Part shown: one piece after another, positions 29,900 through 39,892 of the stretch
Numbering within the stretch: the stretch's first letter is position 1
How the letters are laid out: each line of letters begins with the position of its first letter
Assembly (NCBI GenBank): GCA_009768925.2
Contig: VHIT02000033.1
Location: 186,001 to 250,000 of the forward strand
Direction: 5' to 3'
DNA length: 64,000 bases
Source: Cryptosporidium bovis
Taxonomy: Eukaryota > Apicomplexa > Conoidasida > Eucoccidiorida > Cryptosporidiidae
Notes under the pieces: generated by a model
Told to the model about the DNA's origin: nothing
Database searches by the model: none
Seen by the model: the letters and a program-made list of their open reading frames with translations, nothing else
Made by a program: the position numbers and the translations under genes

Positions 29900-29954
29900 T
29901 TTGCATGCAAAGTTTACCATCTAAAATGACTATGTATTAGATTTGTGCATGCAC
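29900..29954. promoter_or_regulatory. Two TGCATGCA-type (AP2-like) palindromes
   Basis: TTTGCATGCAAAG and GTGCATGCAC, about 35 bp apart, upstream of the giant secreted gene. TGCATGCA is the site of a known apicomplexan AP2 factor (PF14_0633 family); a role here is inferred. Confidence 0.4.
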
Positions 29955-30202
29955 TTGATATTTGTGTGTAAATTTAAATAAAAAACATAGCACAATAGCT
30001 GTGCCATTTTGAATTATTTGGTTACAGACAACTAAAATGAAATAATTTTTCCTATTTTAGCCTACAAATCGGGTTTTCACACGGCTACCCTCCTAAGTAT
30101 TTAAATAGTCTTTTTTTACAACAAAAACGGTCTATTTCCAGATTGATTTATGAAAACAAAACCTAGTTCAAATATAAGCATTATCTAATTTGCCTTAAAA
30201 AA

Positions 30203-30759
30203 TGCCTTTTTTCAGATGGAAATACACGCTCAGTGAATTCTTTGGTGCTTTTGTTGTTTGGTGATATTTTCTATCCAAAATGAGGAGAAAAAGAGAGCTA
30301 TAACCAAGAAAAATTAAGAATTTGGGAGGCAGTGGCTGGTTTTATTTGCAATCAATGGTAAGGTTTTAGTTAATGAAAATATATCAAAGAAAGGAGGCTT
30401 TGATGAAAAGATCGATTTGACTCACGAAAATGTAAACATTGCCGAGCACTTGATGGATATGGAAAAAAGAGTTTCACATTCGGATGAACTCGGAGAACTA
30501 ACGTAAATTAGTCTCAAATTTATTTATTTCAAAGCAACATTCCAATCATTAAATGAGCTAAAATCGCTTTTTCAAATTTCCCGTATCATTAAATTGTAAC
30601 AATTGAGCGGGTATTTAAGAACATTTATATTTAGATATGTGGGTATCTATTACATTTTTTTGCTTATGAAAGGAAGAAGAGTAAAAATAAAATTATAAGT
30701 CAACGTTAGACTTATTGGGTTTTTGCAGGCGTGAATTTGAAATTTCAATTCTGATATAG
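30203..30759 (+). CDS. Candidate small spliced gene, unknown product
   Basis: A plus-strand segment (about 30330-30503) reads QWLVLFAINGKVLVNENISK, then KGGFDEKIDLTHENVNIAEH and LMDMEKRVSHSDELGELT, a peptide with ordinary coding composition. It then either stops at once (ACG TAA) or splices at AC|GTAAAT to a TTTTTGCAG acceptor at 30728, adding REFEISILI and a stop at 30757-30759. The 5' end is uncertain. An ATG at 30203 gives a 59-nt exon to a GTGATA donor at 30262, which joins in phase to 30330. Another ATG at 30217 with a GTGAAT donor at 30234 also fits in phase. I recognise no family. Confidence 0.4.
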
Positions 30760-31014
30760 CACTTATCTCCTTCATCCTTTTTGTTTTTCAAAAGTTGGAC
30801 CAAGAAACTAAGTGGGCATGCCGCCAAGTGATCTTAAAATTGGTTTTTTAGGTGATCTTTTTTGTAGAAGCTCAAGATTAGTCATTTCATTTCGTCTTTT
30901 TACAGATAAACTCTAGAAACAATTTTGTACTGGACTTTATGCAGGTAGTAAATAGGTCAGAGTAAAAGATAACAGTGATATAATAAAAATAGGTGTTTGA
31001 AATATAGCGTAATA

Positions 31015-33438
31015 ATGTTTTCGATGAGAAGTGGAATCGTTTTTTTGTTGGGTAGCATTTGTTATTTAATATTTTTGTCTGGAGTTAATGCAATCACTAA
31101 AGAGGAGATTTGGAGTTCTCTGCAACAACTTACGTCTGTTAACGGGCCTGCAGAGTGCAGAAAAACCGTTATGGATATTAAGGGAAATTGTCCGGATATT
31201 GTACTTAGGACGGCAAAAAATAAGAATGAAATTTTTGACATTTGTCTTGGATTTTTGAGCAAAATAGTAGAAGAATGTGCTCAACCGTCATTTCAAGCAG
31301 GTTATACTTTTTTTGAATCAGGAGGTTCCAGTGTGAGATTGGTGGGTGGGACGAAATCAGTTTCGAGGAGTGAAATTAAAAAGATTTTAACTAGATTCTG
31401 CCAGGTGGTCGCTAGGAATTTGGAACATCGATTAACAGAATTAAAACCTCCATCAAAATTAACTCCTGGAATAAGTCAACCACCATATCCTTTAGTTCAT
31501 CCGGGACCAAGTACACCGCCCTACCCGACTGTTCCATATCCTACCATTGGATTTCAATTTCCAACTGGTCCAACTTTACCTCCAATTCCAACATCGCCTC
31601 CATCTGGTCCTACATCCCCTCACTCTGAGGAGTGGAAAAAATTAGTTGCAAGTGCTCTTTTAGGTACGGCAAGTAAATACGTTTCAAGAATTCCAACAGT
31701 TCCTCATCCTCTATATATGGTTGGAAGGAATGATGAAGAAAAAAAGGTGAATTGTATTAAAGCTTTGAGGAATATGGTAGAGAATAGTGAAAAAACAGGT
31801 GAAAGAAAATTTTTGGGTGATAAAATGGTATATACCGTAACTAGTTTAACTGAAAGCAAAGTTCAATTAAGAGAGGAGCTTATAATTGTTATAAATAAAG
31901 ATGACCCAATGTTAGTTAAAGAAATGATTAAAAAATTCTGTGATGAGTCGTATGGAGGAAAGCCTGTAACAGAGAAACATGGTGAATGGAACAAACTTCA
32001 TCGTGCTTCACTTTCAAGTGCGGTTGTACAGAACTTGCCTTCTGAGCCTCCAATTTTCTTCGAATTTGAAGAAATTACGGGCTTAGGATTAATGGAGGCA
32101 TGTAACAAAGTTATTAAGCAGCTAGTATTATCGGCAAGATCTAGGGACCACCAAAGAATAAGTTCAGGTAAATACACAGTTAGTGTTTCGCTCGCTGGAT
32201 CATATGTTAATTTAGATGGGTTTAAGAGCGAATACAATATCAGGGTTCATTGTAAGGGACAAGGTACTGAACAGGAATTAACTGAGTCCGTAGCCAAGTT
32301 TTGTAGAGGTATATACAAGAGACCCGGTGGTGGTGAAAAGGGTAAAGAAAAGCAAAGATTACTTGATGCACTATATAGTCACATTCAAAGGAGCACTGCA
32401 TTTGGATCTCCATTTAGAGGATTTCCAGTTCAATCACCATATTTTTTAAATAAAGATAGCTACATTTTAAGGTTAGATAGTAATGGGGATACAACTTTAG
32501 AAAATAAGATTCAGGTTTGTACGAAGTTTTTAGTTGATTGTTCACAAAGAAGTGAAAGAACTGATGTAATTGAGATAAAATATGGATTTTCGGGATCATA
32601 TCAACAGACATACGAAGGAGTACTTAAAGGTCAACATTTGAAGATGTATTTAGAGTGGGGACCTCCTGCGGGTAAGGTTGCTCTTGAATTTCCAATGTTA
32701 GATTTAAGGAACTTTCCTGGTTACACACTTGAAAAAGTTGCAAGAGACTTTTGTAGCAAAATAATGAGTACATTCACATTTTCGATAAAGGCAACAACAC
32801 CATACAGTCCAGGGCCATATCAGCATCCTTCACCTTCACCTCCTCCACCTTCACCACCTCCTCCACCTCCACCTCCTTCAGTTCCTTTGCCAATACCTTC
32901 AATTCCTTCACCAGTCCCTTCAGTTCCCTCACCAATTCAAACTCCGTATCCAGTTGGTCAGTACAAGTATATTGGAAAAAGACCACCAATTGGATACCCA
33001 CAGTCATTGACAGAAAAATTGTATGTCCAGGTTCAAGTTACACAATCTGTTATAGCGCATTCAAACGATATATGGTTAAAGTTGTGCCAATACTCAAGCT
33101 TTGGTTTTGGTTCAGATAAAATAAGAGGTCTTTCGGGTCCAAGACCGACTTCTTTTATAGCTCCAGGACCAAGGATTGCATTAGAACAAGCTTGTTACAA
33201 CTTATTTGCAAGCATATACAATTTTGCTTCCAGCTACAGATTATCCTCAGATGAATCCACGTTAGAAGTTTCAAGAAGTATTGCCGTTGATGGGTCGGCT
33301 CAGGGACAAGCAACTTCAATAGGAACGTTAAATTTAGTGTTTTACCTCAGTCGAGCACCGAGAAACCTTCCGTATGGTGCCTCAGTTTCAGCTTTGATAG
33401 AAATGTTTTGTGAGAATTTCGCAGATTCATCACAATAA
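31015..33438 (+). CDS. Secreted protein of five cysteine-framed modules with proline-rich linkers
   Basis: 807 aa from the ATG at 31015; the frame is open slightly further upstream without an ATG. The signal peptide is MFSMRSGIVFLLGSICYLIF with probable cleavage after GVNA. No other membrane segment is seen. Five diverged modules are visible. Each opens with a helix carrying one Cys (ECRKTVMDI, VNCIKALRNM, EACNKVIKQL, QVCTKFLVDC, QACYNLFASI; residues about 47, 246, 362, 501, 726) and closes 60-80 residues later with a helix ending in FC (FCQVV, FCDES, FCRGI, FCSKI, FCENF). This suggests one disulfide per module. Linkers are proline-rich (residues about 155-205 and 590-640, with PPPPSPPPPPPPP). 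I know no named family. A surface or wall role is conjecture. Confidence 0.83.
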   Translation: MFSMRSGIVFLLGSICYLIFLSGVNAITKEEIWSSLQQLTSVNGPAECRKTVMDIKGNCPDIVLRTAKNKNEIFDICLGFLSKIVEECAQPSFQAGYTFFESGGSSVRLVGGTKSVSRSEIKKILTRFCQVVARNLEHRLTELKPPSKLTPGISQPPYPLVHPGPSTPPYPTVPYPTIGFQFPTGPTLPPIPTSPPSGPTSPHSEEWKKLVASALLGTASKYVSRIPTVPHPLYMVGRNDEEKKVNCIKALRNMVENSEKTGERKFLGDKMVYTVTSLTESKVQLREELIIVINKDDPMLVKEMIKKFCDESYGGKPVTEKHGEWNKLHRASLSSAVVQNLPSEPPIFFEFEEITGLGLMEACNKVIKQLVLSARSRDHQRISSGKYTVSVSLAGSYVNLDGFKSEYNIRVHCKGQGTEQELTESVAKFCRGIYKRPGGGEKGKEKQRLLDALYSHIQRSTAFGSPFRGFPVQSPYFLNKDSYILRLDSNGDTTLENKIQVCTKFLVDCSQRSERTDVIEIKYGFSGSYQQTYEGVLKGQHLKMYLEWGPPAGKVALEFPMLDLRNFPGYTLEKVARDFCSKIMSTFTFSIKATTPYSPGPYQHPSPSPPPPSPPPPPPPPSVPLPIPSIPSPVPSVPSPIQTPYPVGQYKYIGKRPPIGYPQSLTEKLYVQVQVTQSVIAHSNDIWLKLCQYSSFGFGSDKIRGLSGPRPTSFIAPGPRIALEQACYNLFASIYNFASSYRLSSDESTLEVSRSIAVDGSAQGQATSIGTLNLVFYLSRAPRNLPYGASVSALIEMFCENFADSSQ
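32820..32885 (+). repeat. CCTCCACC-type repeat encoding a polyproline linker
   Basis: A short imperfect CCTCCA/CCTTCA repeat inside the coding sequence gives a Pro/Ser run. It is strikingly C-rich next to its AT-rich surroundings. Confidence 0.6.
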
Positions 33439-33533
33439 AAGGATAGTAATGATGGAAAAATTCAGGTGCTTAAGGTAGAGTTATACAGAAAAAGCGATGG
33501 AAGAAAGGCAGTGATAATAACAATGGAAAAAAA

Positions 33534-36500
33534 TTAACGACTTCCATGAACTAGTGAATAGAATAGACTGTGAGGTGATGCCAACAGAATATCTGGACGG
33601 TCGAATTCAACAATGTGACCGGAGTTAAGAACGAGAATTTTGTCGTAGTCCAAAACTGTCTGAATACGATGAGCAACAGCTAAAACAGTACAAAAAGCAA
33701 ATTCAAGGCGAATTGTTTTCTGAACAAGCATATCAGTATGGGGATCAATGGAAGAAGTGGCCTCGTCTAGGAGAACAACTTTGCTTGATCTTAATAATGC
33801 TCTAGCAAGACATAAAAGTTGCTTTTGGCCGGTACTTAAAACTTGAGCACCTGAATCCAATATAGTTTCTAACCCATTAGGAAGATTTTTAACAAAATTA
33901 TATAAATGTGATTTCTGTAAAGCCTGTTCTATTTCTTGATCTGTATGTTGCTGTAGAGGATCTAAATTAAACCTGATTGTGCCTGAAAATACTACAGGTT
34001 CTTGTGGAATAATAGAAATTCTTGTTCTAAGATCAAATGTACCAATTGATGATATATCGAGTCCATCTATCTTAACCAATCCATTTTCCGGATCAATTAA
34101 CCTAAGAATCAGAGAGAATATACTACTTTTACCCGCCCCTGTTCGTCCTACAATTCCTATCTTCTCACCTGCTTTTATACAACACTTAATTCCATCAAGT
34201 ACTGGCGGTAATTCTGGTTTATAACGCAATCTCAAATCTATAATCTCGATTTCGCCTTTATTCGGCCAGTCAAAAGGAGGTCTGCATGACTCTATCACTG
34301 GTTTAGGTTCCAATGGAGTTGTTTCAGAGTATTCTTTTATCCTCTCCAAACCTACCATCACTCCCTCTATCTCACCTAATACACGAGTTCCAAAGTTAAG
34401 ACAACTTGAAACGGATAGAGCAAATGTCATTGCAGCCCCAAAAATCCCAGCAGTAGATGGATCTTTTGATACTGCTATTACACCAAAGGTACCTGCTATA
34501 AAAACCGCTACACAACCCATCATCTCTAAACGAATAAAAAGCCAACGATAGGCGTTCTCAACATGGTATCTTATACGACTATCGGCCCTAACCGCATCAT
34601 CCATGCGTCTTATAAATCGTTCTTGGGCGTGAAAAGCTCTTATTGTTGAAAGCCCATCCACTGTGTCCACCACATGCGAAAGAATTGGCGCCTGGTAAAC
34701 CACAGACAATCTCTCACACTGTCTCAGCATTGGTGCATACTTCTTGGATACTTGGTAAAATAAATATGCCAAAGGTGGAACACAGAGTAAAAATGCGGGA
34801 ATAACTCTTGAAACTGAGATTGTAATGACAAGTATTTTCGCAGCTGCAATCAACAAATCTCCAATATTTCTTGGAAGGGCGTCATCTAAATTAGATAAAT
34901 CTGTTGTAAAGCGCGTTAAGATTTTTCCAACAGGAGTTACCTCGAAAAAAGAAAGGCTTGTATACCGTAATCTCCATAGTAGTTTGTTGTGGAACACACG
35001 AGAGGCATTTAAACCCCCATTTCTGACCAATAAGGAGGATGAAATGTGAAGAAGTGCGTATAGGGCGGTGAGTAAAGCATAAAACATGACTGGACGCGCC
35101 CAATCTATCTTAGAACCCGATGGCCCGCGCCATTTGGCCAGCCAAAACATGTTTCTAGAAAACACAAGTCCAGCCGCTATATTGCATAGTAAAACCCCAA
35201 ACATGTTAATCACTCCCCATTCCTTTAAGTAAGCTTTGTATATCTTTTTTGATACACTGCTTAGTTCAGTCAGTTCTTCTGGTACATTAATGCATATTTT
35301 ATCATTGTTTCTCCCATCTGCAGATGCTTCACTGAATAAAGATCCGCTTTCTTTGCGTCTCTCATCTCCGTCTCTTCTATAGTGGTGTCTCAGTTCTTCC
35401 CCACTCATACGAACAGATGCCGTTCTACCTTTCCCAAAACTTGCTGAAGGCCTATCGTTTCTTCCTGGGGTCGAAGTCACTAAGGCATCAAGAATGTCGA
35501 CAGCAACAACATCGTCTACAACCCCAGTGCGAGTTGCTTTTGGTGGAATCTGTGTTTGCTCCTTTTGGTCAAAATGGGAAGCGTCCTCTGAACCACTGGG
35601 AAAGGTTGAGGGGAACCCTCTCAAGGGCTCATTGTCAAATGTATGGCACTGGTCGAACATACGGAGGTCATGTGAGTTTAAGGAATAACGGCTAGCTGTT
35701 TCACTCTCGGTTTCTTCAGCCAAAAGAAGCTCTGATGCAAGTTTCTTAAGAACAGGGGCTGGGACATCAATAGGAGAACCAGAATAAACTTGACGACGTT
35801 TTGTAGGGTCAAATAAAATAATTTGATCTACATTGGGAATAATTTCAAGTTTATGAGTAACTAATATAACGCATTTGTTTGAAAGAAGACCACATATGCA
35901 GTTTCTAAAAATATGTGCTGACACATGACTGTCAACTGCACTTAAACAGTCATCCAACACATAAATATCTGCTTTTTGATAGACTGCTCTCGCCAAACTT
36001 ATTCTTTGACGTTGACCACCAGAAAGATTTAGTCCTTTTTCACCAACAAGTGTTCTATCTCCTTCTGGAAGTATCTGAAAATCCATCCACAAAGCACAAG
36101 CCTTTATAACTGCGTCATACCAAACAGGATCAAAGGCTGCTCCAAAAAGTATATTATCTTTAATTGTACCGGTCTGTACCCACGGCACCTGAGCCACATA
36201 GGCCAGCTTCCCACTTTTGAGTATTTTACCTTTATATGGCGCAATCTCACCTATGATAGCAGAAAGCAAACCTGTTTTTCCACTCCCAATTGGGCCCAAT
36301 ATTGCTATTATTTCTCCAGCTGCAGCCTTAAAAGATACATCTTTAAGCATTAAATGACCATCCGGCCAATATAGGTGTACGTCCTCAAATGACACGGACC
36401 CGCGCGAAGATATTGTGGGGCATGTATACTGCGTGGGCAGTACCTTTGCAGACCCAAGACTCACCGTTTGTTTGGGTTTTGGTGCATCTTTTACTGCAGG

Positions 36501-38144
36501 AGGTGAAGTTTTTTCTGATACAATTAGAAAATCTCTAATTCGTGTGCACGAAAGAAGTATATCATGAAAAGATGCGTAGGAAAATGGGAGTGAGGATAGG
36601 GCAAAACTAAGTGTTTCAAAAAGTCCCTCTGCAAAAAATACGGTCGCAGGGTCCAATGGGTGTCCCGCCAAGGCATAGAAAATGCATGTTACCAATGTAG
36701 CCTGCATTGTGGTGCTATATATTCCCATAGAAAGAGCTCTGTATGTTCCTTGTTTGAGCAAACTAATTAATTCTCCATCTCTACAGTCAGATATTTTCTT
36801 TGTAAAGCATTCTTCCCAGGCATATGATTTGATTATTTTAATATTTGAAATGTATTCGTTTGCATACCTTATTCTTTGGTCTTGCAAAAATAGATAGGGA
36901 CGTCTTTCTAGTGCTCTGAAGTACAAAGCAGATACACTAAAAACAACGTTTAGTATAACAACCAGAACGCCAAACAGTGCGGAAAATCCTAGTTGTGAGC
37001 ATAAACATATAGTTGAGGCTGCTAATAGAAAGGTCCCAGAGTAAAATAAATGAGCAGTAATGAGTCTATTAAATCTACAAACGTCATTTCCAATCAAATT
37101 TACAAAACTCGTTCCCTCTGAAATAGCTTTTGAATTCTTTGTAGATTGTGATAATGGTGAACTTTCAAAAGAGATTCCTCCATTAAAACCTATTGAACCC
37201 ATTCTCATTAGTTTTCTATATAACACTCCAGACATAAGGCTTCTTAAATATCTACCAAGGTCATTTACAAGTCTGTGTTCCTGCTGTTTAAGCAGTGGAG
37301 ATATTATTGTCAAAAAAGTTAGTAGCAGTACAAAACACATTCCTTCCTTTAGTATATTGTTTGACACATTATTTGTGGTTGGCGGGTTACCTGTACTGAC
37401 TCCCTGCATGCATAATAGTAATTTCCTAAAAACTATTGACTGAGCCAAAACACAGGAATCAGCAAGAACAACCAAACAAAAAATACCTAAAAAGTGCCAC
37501 TTAAATGTATAGAACAAAACTTTTATAAGTGAAGGATACTTTTTGAGTGACGATTTTTCTTTAATATAAACTTTATCCATTTCTTTTGTATTCAGCAATA
37601 CTTGTTTTTGGTGTTGATCCTTTGTTTCAGATCCCAACAGCTGGTCACTCTCGCTTTTGATATCGTAATAGCTATTGTCTGTTGCCTCCCTTTTAAGTGT
37701 GGATTCACTATCCTTATTTTTATCTTCAGAACCAACTGTCTTGCTCTTTGATGAATCATCATAGTTGCAATCATTTACCTTGCATTTGTTCATTTCTTCA
37801 TTCCAGTAATATGTAAAGTTCCTAAGCTTATATCTTGGAGTATCAAATTCTGGAAGCTCGTAAAAATCACCTATCTGAAGACAAGAATTATAAGCCTTAT
37901 CCATAATAGGTGTGAGCCAAGAGAATGTAAGTCTTGACAGCCAAGTTATTTTTGACTCTTTCACAGGACCTATTTGATCATAATTCATTTTTGAATTCGG
38001 ATTTTGTTTCAACATATTCAAATCGAAATCGTAATCGTTGCATTTATCAACTTGGCTGTCAGTTACAACCGAAATGCGTTGATAACCACGACCGCTTACA
38101 GAGTTATTTATTTTATCATAACTTTCTGTTCCACTACTCTCCAT
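33534..38144 (-). CDS. ABCC/MRP-type ABC transporter, copy 1
   Basis: Full-size exporter, 1536 aa, ordered TMD1-NBD1-TMD2-NBD2 without an N-terminal TMD0. It starts with an ABCC-type linker (ITWLSRLTFSWLTPIMDKAY). NBD1 has Walker A GPIGSGKT (near residue 618), signature LNLSGGQRQR and Walker B VLDDCLSAVDSH; the Asp in place of the catalytic Glu is normal for ABCC NBD1. NBD2 has Walker A GRTGAGKSS (near 1330), signature VLSTGQKQLLCLARALL and Walker B VVLLDEATSSID with the catalytic Glu. The linker between NBD1 and TMD2 is long and Ser/Thr/charged (residues about 830-960). Substrates such as glutathione conjugates or drugs are family knowledge, not shown here. A tandem paralogue lies upstream. 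The 3' end converges within 95 bp on the 807-aa secreted gene. Confidence 0.95.
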   Translation of the reverse strand: MESSGTESYDKINNSVSGRGYQRISVVTDSQVDKCNDYDFDLNMLKQNPNSKMNYDQIGPVKESKITWLSRLTFSWLTPIMDKAYNSCLQIGDFYELPEFDTPRYKLRNFTYYWNEEMNKCKVNDCNYDDSSKSKTVGSEDKNKDSESTLKREATDNSYYDIKSESDQLLGSETKDQHQKQVLLNTKEMDKVYIKEKSSLKKYPSLIKVLFYTFKWHFLGIFCLVVLADSCVLAQSIVFRKLLLCMQGVSTGNPPTTNNVSNNILKEGMCFVLLLTFLTIISPLLKQQEHRLVNDLGRYLRSLMSGVLYRKLMRMGSIGFNGGISFESSPLSQSTKNSKAISEGTSFVNLIGNDVCRFNRLITAHLFYSGTFLLAASTICLCSQLGFSALFGVLVVILNVVFSVSALYFRALERRPYLFLQDQRIRYANEYISNIKIIKSYAWEECFTKKISDCRDGELISLLKQGTYRALSMGIYSTTMQATLVTCIFYALAGHPLDPATVFFAEGLFETLSFALSSLPFSYASFHDILLSCTRIRDFLIVSEKTSPPAVKDAPKPKQTVSLGSAKVLPTQYTCPTISSRGSVSFEDVHLYWPDGHLMLKDVSFKAAAGEIIAILGPIGSGKTGLLSAIIGEIAPYKGKILKSGKLAYVAQVPWVQTGTIKDNILFGAAFDPVWYDAVIKACALWMDFQILPEGDRTLVGEKGLNLSGGQRQRISLARAVYQKADIYVLDDCLSAVDSHVSAHIFRNCICGLLSNKCVILVTHKLEIIPNVDQIILFDPTKRRQVYSGSPIDVPAPVLKKLASELLLAEETESETASRYSLNSHDLRMFDQCHTFDNEPLRGFPSTFPSGSEDASHFDQKEQTQIPPKATRTGVVDDVVAVDILDALVTSTPGRNDRPSASFGKGRTASVRMSGEELRHHYRRDGDERRKESGSLFSEASADGRNNDKICINVPEELTELSSVSKKIYKAYLKEWGVINMFGVLLCNIAAGLVFSRNMFWLAKWRGPSGSKIDWARPVMFYALLTALYALLHISSSLLVRNGGLNASRVFHNKLLWRLRYTSLSFFEVTPVGKILTRFTTDLSNLDDALPRNIGDLLIAAAKILVITISVSRVIPAFLLCVPPLAYLFYQVSKKYAPMLRQCERLSVVYQAPILSHVVDTVDGLSTIRAFHAQERFIRRMDDAVRADSRIRYHVENAYRWLFIRLEMMGCVAVFIAGTFGVIAVSKDPSTAGIFGAAMTFALSVSSCLNFGTRVLGEIEGVMVGLERIKEYSETTPLEPKPVIESCRPPFDWPNKGEIEIIDLRLRYKPELPPVLDGIKCCIKAGEKIGIVGRTGAGKSSIFSLILRLIDPENGLVKIDGLDISSIGTFDLRTRISIIPQEPVVFSGTIRFNLDPLQQHTDQEIEQALQKSHLYNFVKNLPNGLETILDSGAQVLSTGQKQLLCLARALLRSSKVVLLDEATSSIDPHTDMLVQKTIRLEFAFCTVLAVAHRIQTVLDYDKILVLNSGHIVEFDRPDILLASPHSLFYSLVHGSR

Positions 38145-39058
38145 GGTAATTATTATGTTTCAAAAGTAGTCTAAGTGTCCATTAACTAATTATTATATAC
38201 TCGCCTGGCGGCACCAGTCTTATTGTTATTTCCGCCATTCCCTTCCAAGTAAGTTGCTGAAAAATTTCTTTCATCTTGTCATATACTTATTGAGTATCAT
38301 TAATAAATGAATGTGCACATAAATTATATCGCTCAGTTACTGATTAGTTAACCTTTCATGTTGTGTTGTATAAATATCTGAATCTTAAAGTAAAACTGGC
38401 ATTGATGACTCCCTAATGGAACATTTTTATCCTTTATATCGTTTCCATCATCTCTATTTTTGCTACTTTGAAAATTCATTTTAATCTTTAGAGATGTAGT
38501 AACTTTTTACTAAATTTGTTCATGTAAATCCGCCTACTTTTTAGAATTAATCTGTAAATAGGTGATACCGGACTTGAAGTAGTTCGATTTCAAAATTCTT
38601 ATGTGAAATTAAAATAAGAGAAGTCAAGATCTAGCAAAGGATCAATTTTCGTAAATAAAGTGAGATGCAAAAAAAGGAAATTAATATGGATATATGACGG
38701 CAGTAAGACGGCGTTTGAATATAAATATAATAAATTTCACATAAATTCTAAGCTAATATAAAAATTATCAACAAAATGGATAGTGTATATACTTTTCTTA
38801 TATGAGTTTATTAGTATTCAACAAAATTTATTGGTCTAATTTACATAATCTGACACATTTTAGAGTTTTTATTATTATTATACTTCCTTTTTAATACAGT
38901 AATTAATACTGATTTCAAATAACTTGTTTGTTGCTTTAGGTTAATTGTTGTAAGACTTATGAGGAATGAGTGAAAAAACAAATTTATAGGTAATTAAACA
39001 AAAAATACAAGTATACAATAAAATATACATGATAATTCTTGTGGATAAATATATATAG

Positions 39059-39083
39059 TGCATGCATGCATACACATGCAAAG
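39059..39083. promoter_or_regulatory. TGCATGCATGCAT plus ACACATGCAAAG (AP2-like) cluster
   Basis: Three overlapping TGCAT words and then CATGCAAA about 5 bp on. Nearly the same arrangement occurs at 53459-53485 (TGCATGCA then TACACATGCAAA). It lies upstream of a short ORF and far from any recognised gene start on that strand. Function inferred. Confidence 0.4.
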
Positions 39084-39242
39084 TAAATATGTACTGAGTA
39101 AATGGTTAATTTTATAAAAGATATATATTCACTAATGGGTACAGTTTATTATTAATATTTTTCCTTATTATAATAAGAAAGGAATTGGCAGTTGCTATTT
39201 TCTGACTGAATACATTATACTTCACCTTAAATTATATTCAGA

Positions 39243-39431
39243 GTGGCAAAAATAGGCAAAGTGTATTCTGTAATTTGTTCAAGGTGTTCAGGAATTACTG
39301 ACACTATGGAAAGTTCGAAAAATGAAATTTGTTCAAGTAATATTGTAACATCAATAGAAACATTATTTCCAGCAACACCTCCGAATACAAGAGTAACAAC
39401 AAAGTCGTCAAAATCAGAGAGTAATGTTTAA
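39243..39431 (+). CDS. Possible exon or small ORF, unknown
   Basis: Sixty-two codons ending in TAA. They open directly after a splice-acceptor-like TTATATTCAG and lack an initial ATG (first codon GTG; first internal ATG at codon 22). The sequence reads KVYSVICSRCSGITDTMESS and on to a Thr/Ser/Lys-rich tail, with one CxxC. It may be the last exon of a short gene; a weak 5' candidate exon begins with the ATG near 39102. Could be chance. Confidence 0.22.
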   Translation: MAKIGKVYSVICSRCSGITDTMESSKNEICSSNIVTSIETLFPATPPNTRVTTKSSKSESNV

Positions 39432-39892
39432 TTAAAAAAAGTACATCTGAATGATTAACGAAATATATTCACAAATTGTGGGTATTTATTGTTCCGTTAC
39501 TTGTGTATTTCCAGAATTTGTTTATTTCTACAGACATGAAAACAACACTAGTGTTTATATTTATAAACATACTTTTTTTGTGTAAAATCAAACAAAAAAT
39601 GAGGTTAAACGATAGATAGCTACAAAAAGATATTTATTATTACTCGTAACATTTTTCTCATCTCAGTGTATTTATTCTCGTATTTGAGTGTATTTTGCGA
39701 TTCTTTCTTCAACTTTGTTGATGTTATGTAAATAAGATAAAGGAATAGCAGCTACAAATATCAACACACTGAGATATATAATAGTTATGATTAGAAAGAG
39801 ATTAAATGGGAAATAATTAACAGTTGTAAATAAACATATATATTTCTACTTGTTTAATTAAATTATGCAAATAAAAATAAACACAGCTTACA

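Larger units (their letters stand above)
29575..31014. other. Long divergent gap with TGCATGCA motifs and a candidate spliced small gene
   Basis: About 1.4 kb between two secreted-protein genes. Palindromes TTTGCATGCAAAG (about 29900-29912) and GTGCATGCAC (29945-29954) lie about 330-380 bp upstream of the 1638-aa gene. A spliced candidate gene occupies part of 30203-30759, listed separately. Confidence 0.5.
38145..39892. other. Long gap between the tandem ABC genes
   Basis: About 1.75 kb. TGGCGGCACCA at about 38206-38216 lies 60 bp upstream of copy 1. TGCATGCATGCAT at 39059-39071 is followed by ACACATGCAAAG. A short plus-strand ORF at 39243-39431 lies about 170 bp beyond that motif. The rest is AT-rich with no supported gene. 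Confidence 0.5.
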
